This document shows positions 63,932-64,000 of a DNA stretch of 64,000 bases, piece after piece. Source of the DNA: Tubulanus polymorphus (taxonomy: Eukaryota > Nemertea > Palaeonemertea > Tubulaniformes > Tubulanidae). The first letter of the stretch is position 1; each line of letters begins with the position of its first letter. The DNA is taken from assembly GCF_964204645.1 (NCBI RefSeq), contig NC_134025.1, forward strand, positions 6,205,001 through 6,269,000, written 5' to 3'. The notes under the pieces are model-generated. The model was not told where the DNA came from. It saw nothing but the letters and a program-made list of their open reading frames with translations, and did no database searches. The position numbers were made by a program, and so were the translations under genes.

Positions 63932-64000
63932 TGCGATATTTTGATACAATTTCAATGTTGGAAATTAAAAAGTAATCCATTCTCAAATGATTTATACAGG

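Larger units (their letters stand above)
53872..64000. other. 10-kb stretch without a supportable gene
   Basis: After the LYRM2 3' UTR I find no recognisable exon chain, tRNA or rRNA. Isolated ORFs at 55397-55883, 57453-57761, 57990-58184, 59394-59600 and 62290-62490 lack family resemblance. The sequence is uniformly AT-rich with little obvious repetition, which would also fit a long intron or regulatory domain of a gene beyond the right edge. Confidence 0.5.

Overview
The window is metazoan nuclear DNA: AT-rich, with short exons bounded by GT-AG splice sites, long introns, and many dispersed and tandem repeats. The gene content (TRAPPC10, an R3-like receptor tyrosine phosphatase, RPS4, MTF-1, APEX1, LYRM2) and repeat style suggest a marine invertebrate, probably lophotrochozoan. 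This is inference; no gene here fixes the phylum. Exon models were built by hand from splice signals and remembered protein families. For every gene called complete, the exon lengths sum to a multiple of three and end at a stop.

Layout. 1-841 (-): 5' exons of a prostaglandin reductase 2-like enzyme running off the left edge. 1163-6781 (+): TRAPPC10, 19 exons. 10441-22011 (-): a 26-exon, about 1740-residue receptor-type tyrosine phosphatase with about 13 fibronectin III repeats, one transmembrane helix and one intact catalytic domain. 23147-24307 (-): a small secreted Pro/Thr-rich protein, or an alternative N-terminus of the phosphatase. 24.3-40.5 kb: repeat-rich and poor in recognisable genes. 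It holds foldback elements, a three-copy tandem array with exon-like units, two C-rich arrays flanked by a 5-kb-spaced inverted repeat, a 40-bp minisatellite, a 41-bp perfect palindrome and a tRNA-derived SINE fragment. 40532-44015 (-): RPS4, with three copies of an H/ACA snoRNA-like element in one intron. 44282-47231 (+): metal-responsive transcription factor MTF-1 with six C2H2 fingers. 50104-52633 (-): APEX1, with an in-frame upstream start that would add a mitochondrial-type presequence. 52780-53871 (+): LYRM2. 53.9-64 kb: no gene I can support, only weak ORFs.

Three gene pairs are head-to-head with short shared upstream regions (PTGR2/TRAPPC10, RPS4/MTF1, APEX1/LYRM2), and MTF1 and APEX1 converge tail-to-tail. 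The most interesting signals are the triplicated intronic H/ACA snoRNA, the possible dual-targeted APEX1 beside a divergent mitochondrial LYRM2 gene, a single-base A-run frameshift in the last TRAPPC10 exon, and the unexplained tandem exon-like array at 28.8-31.8 kb.
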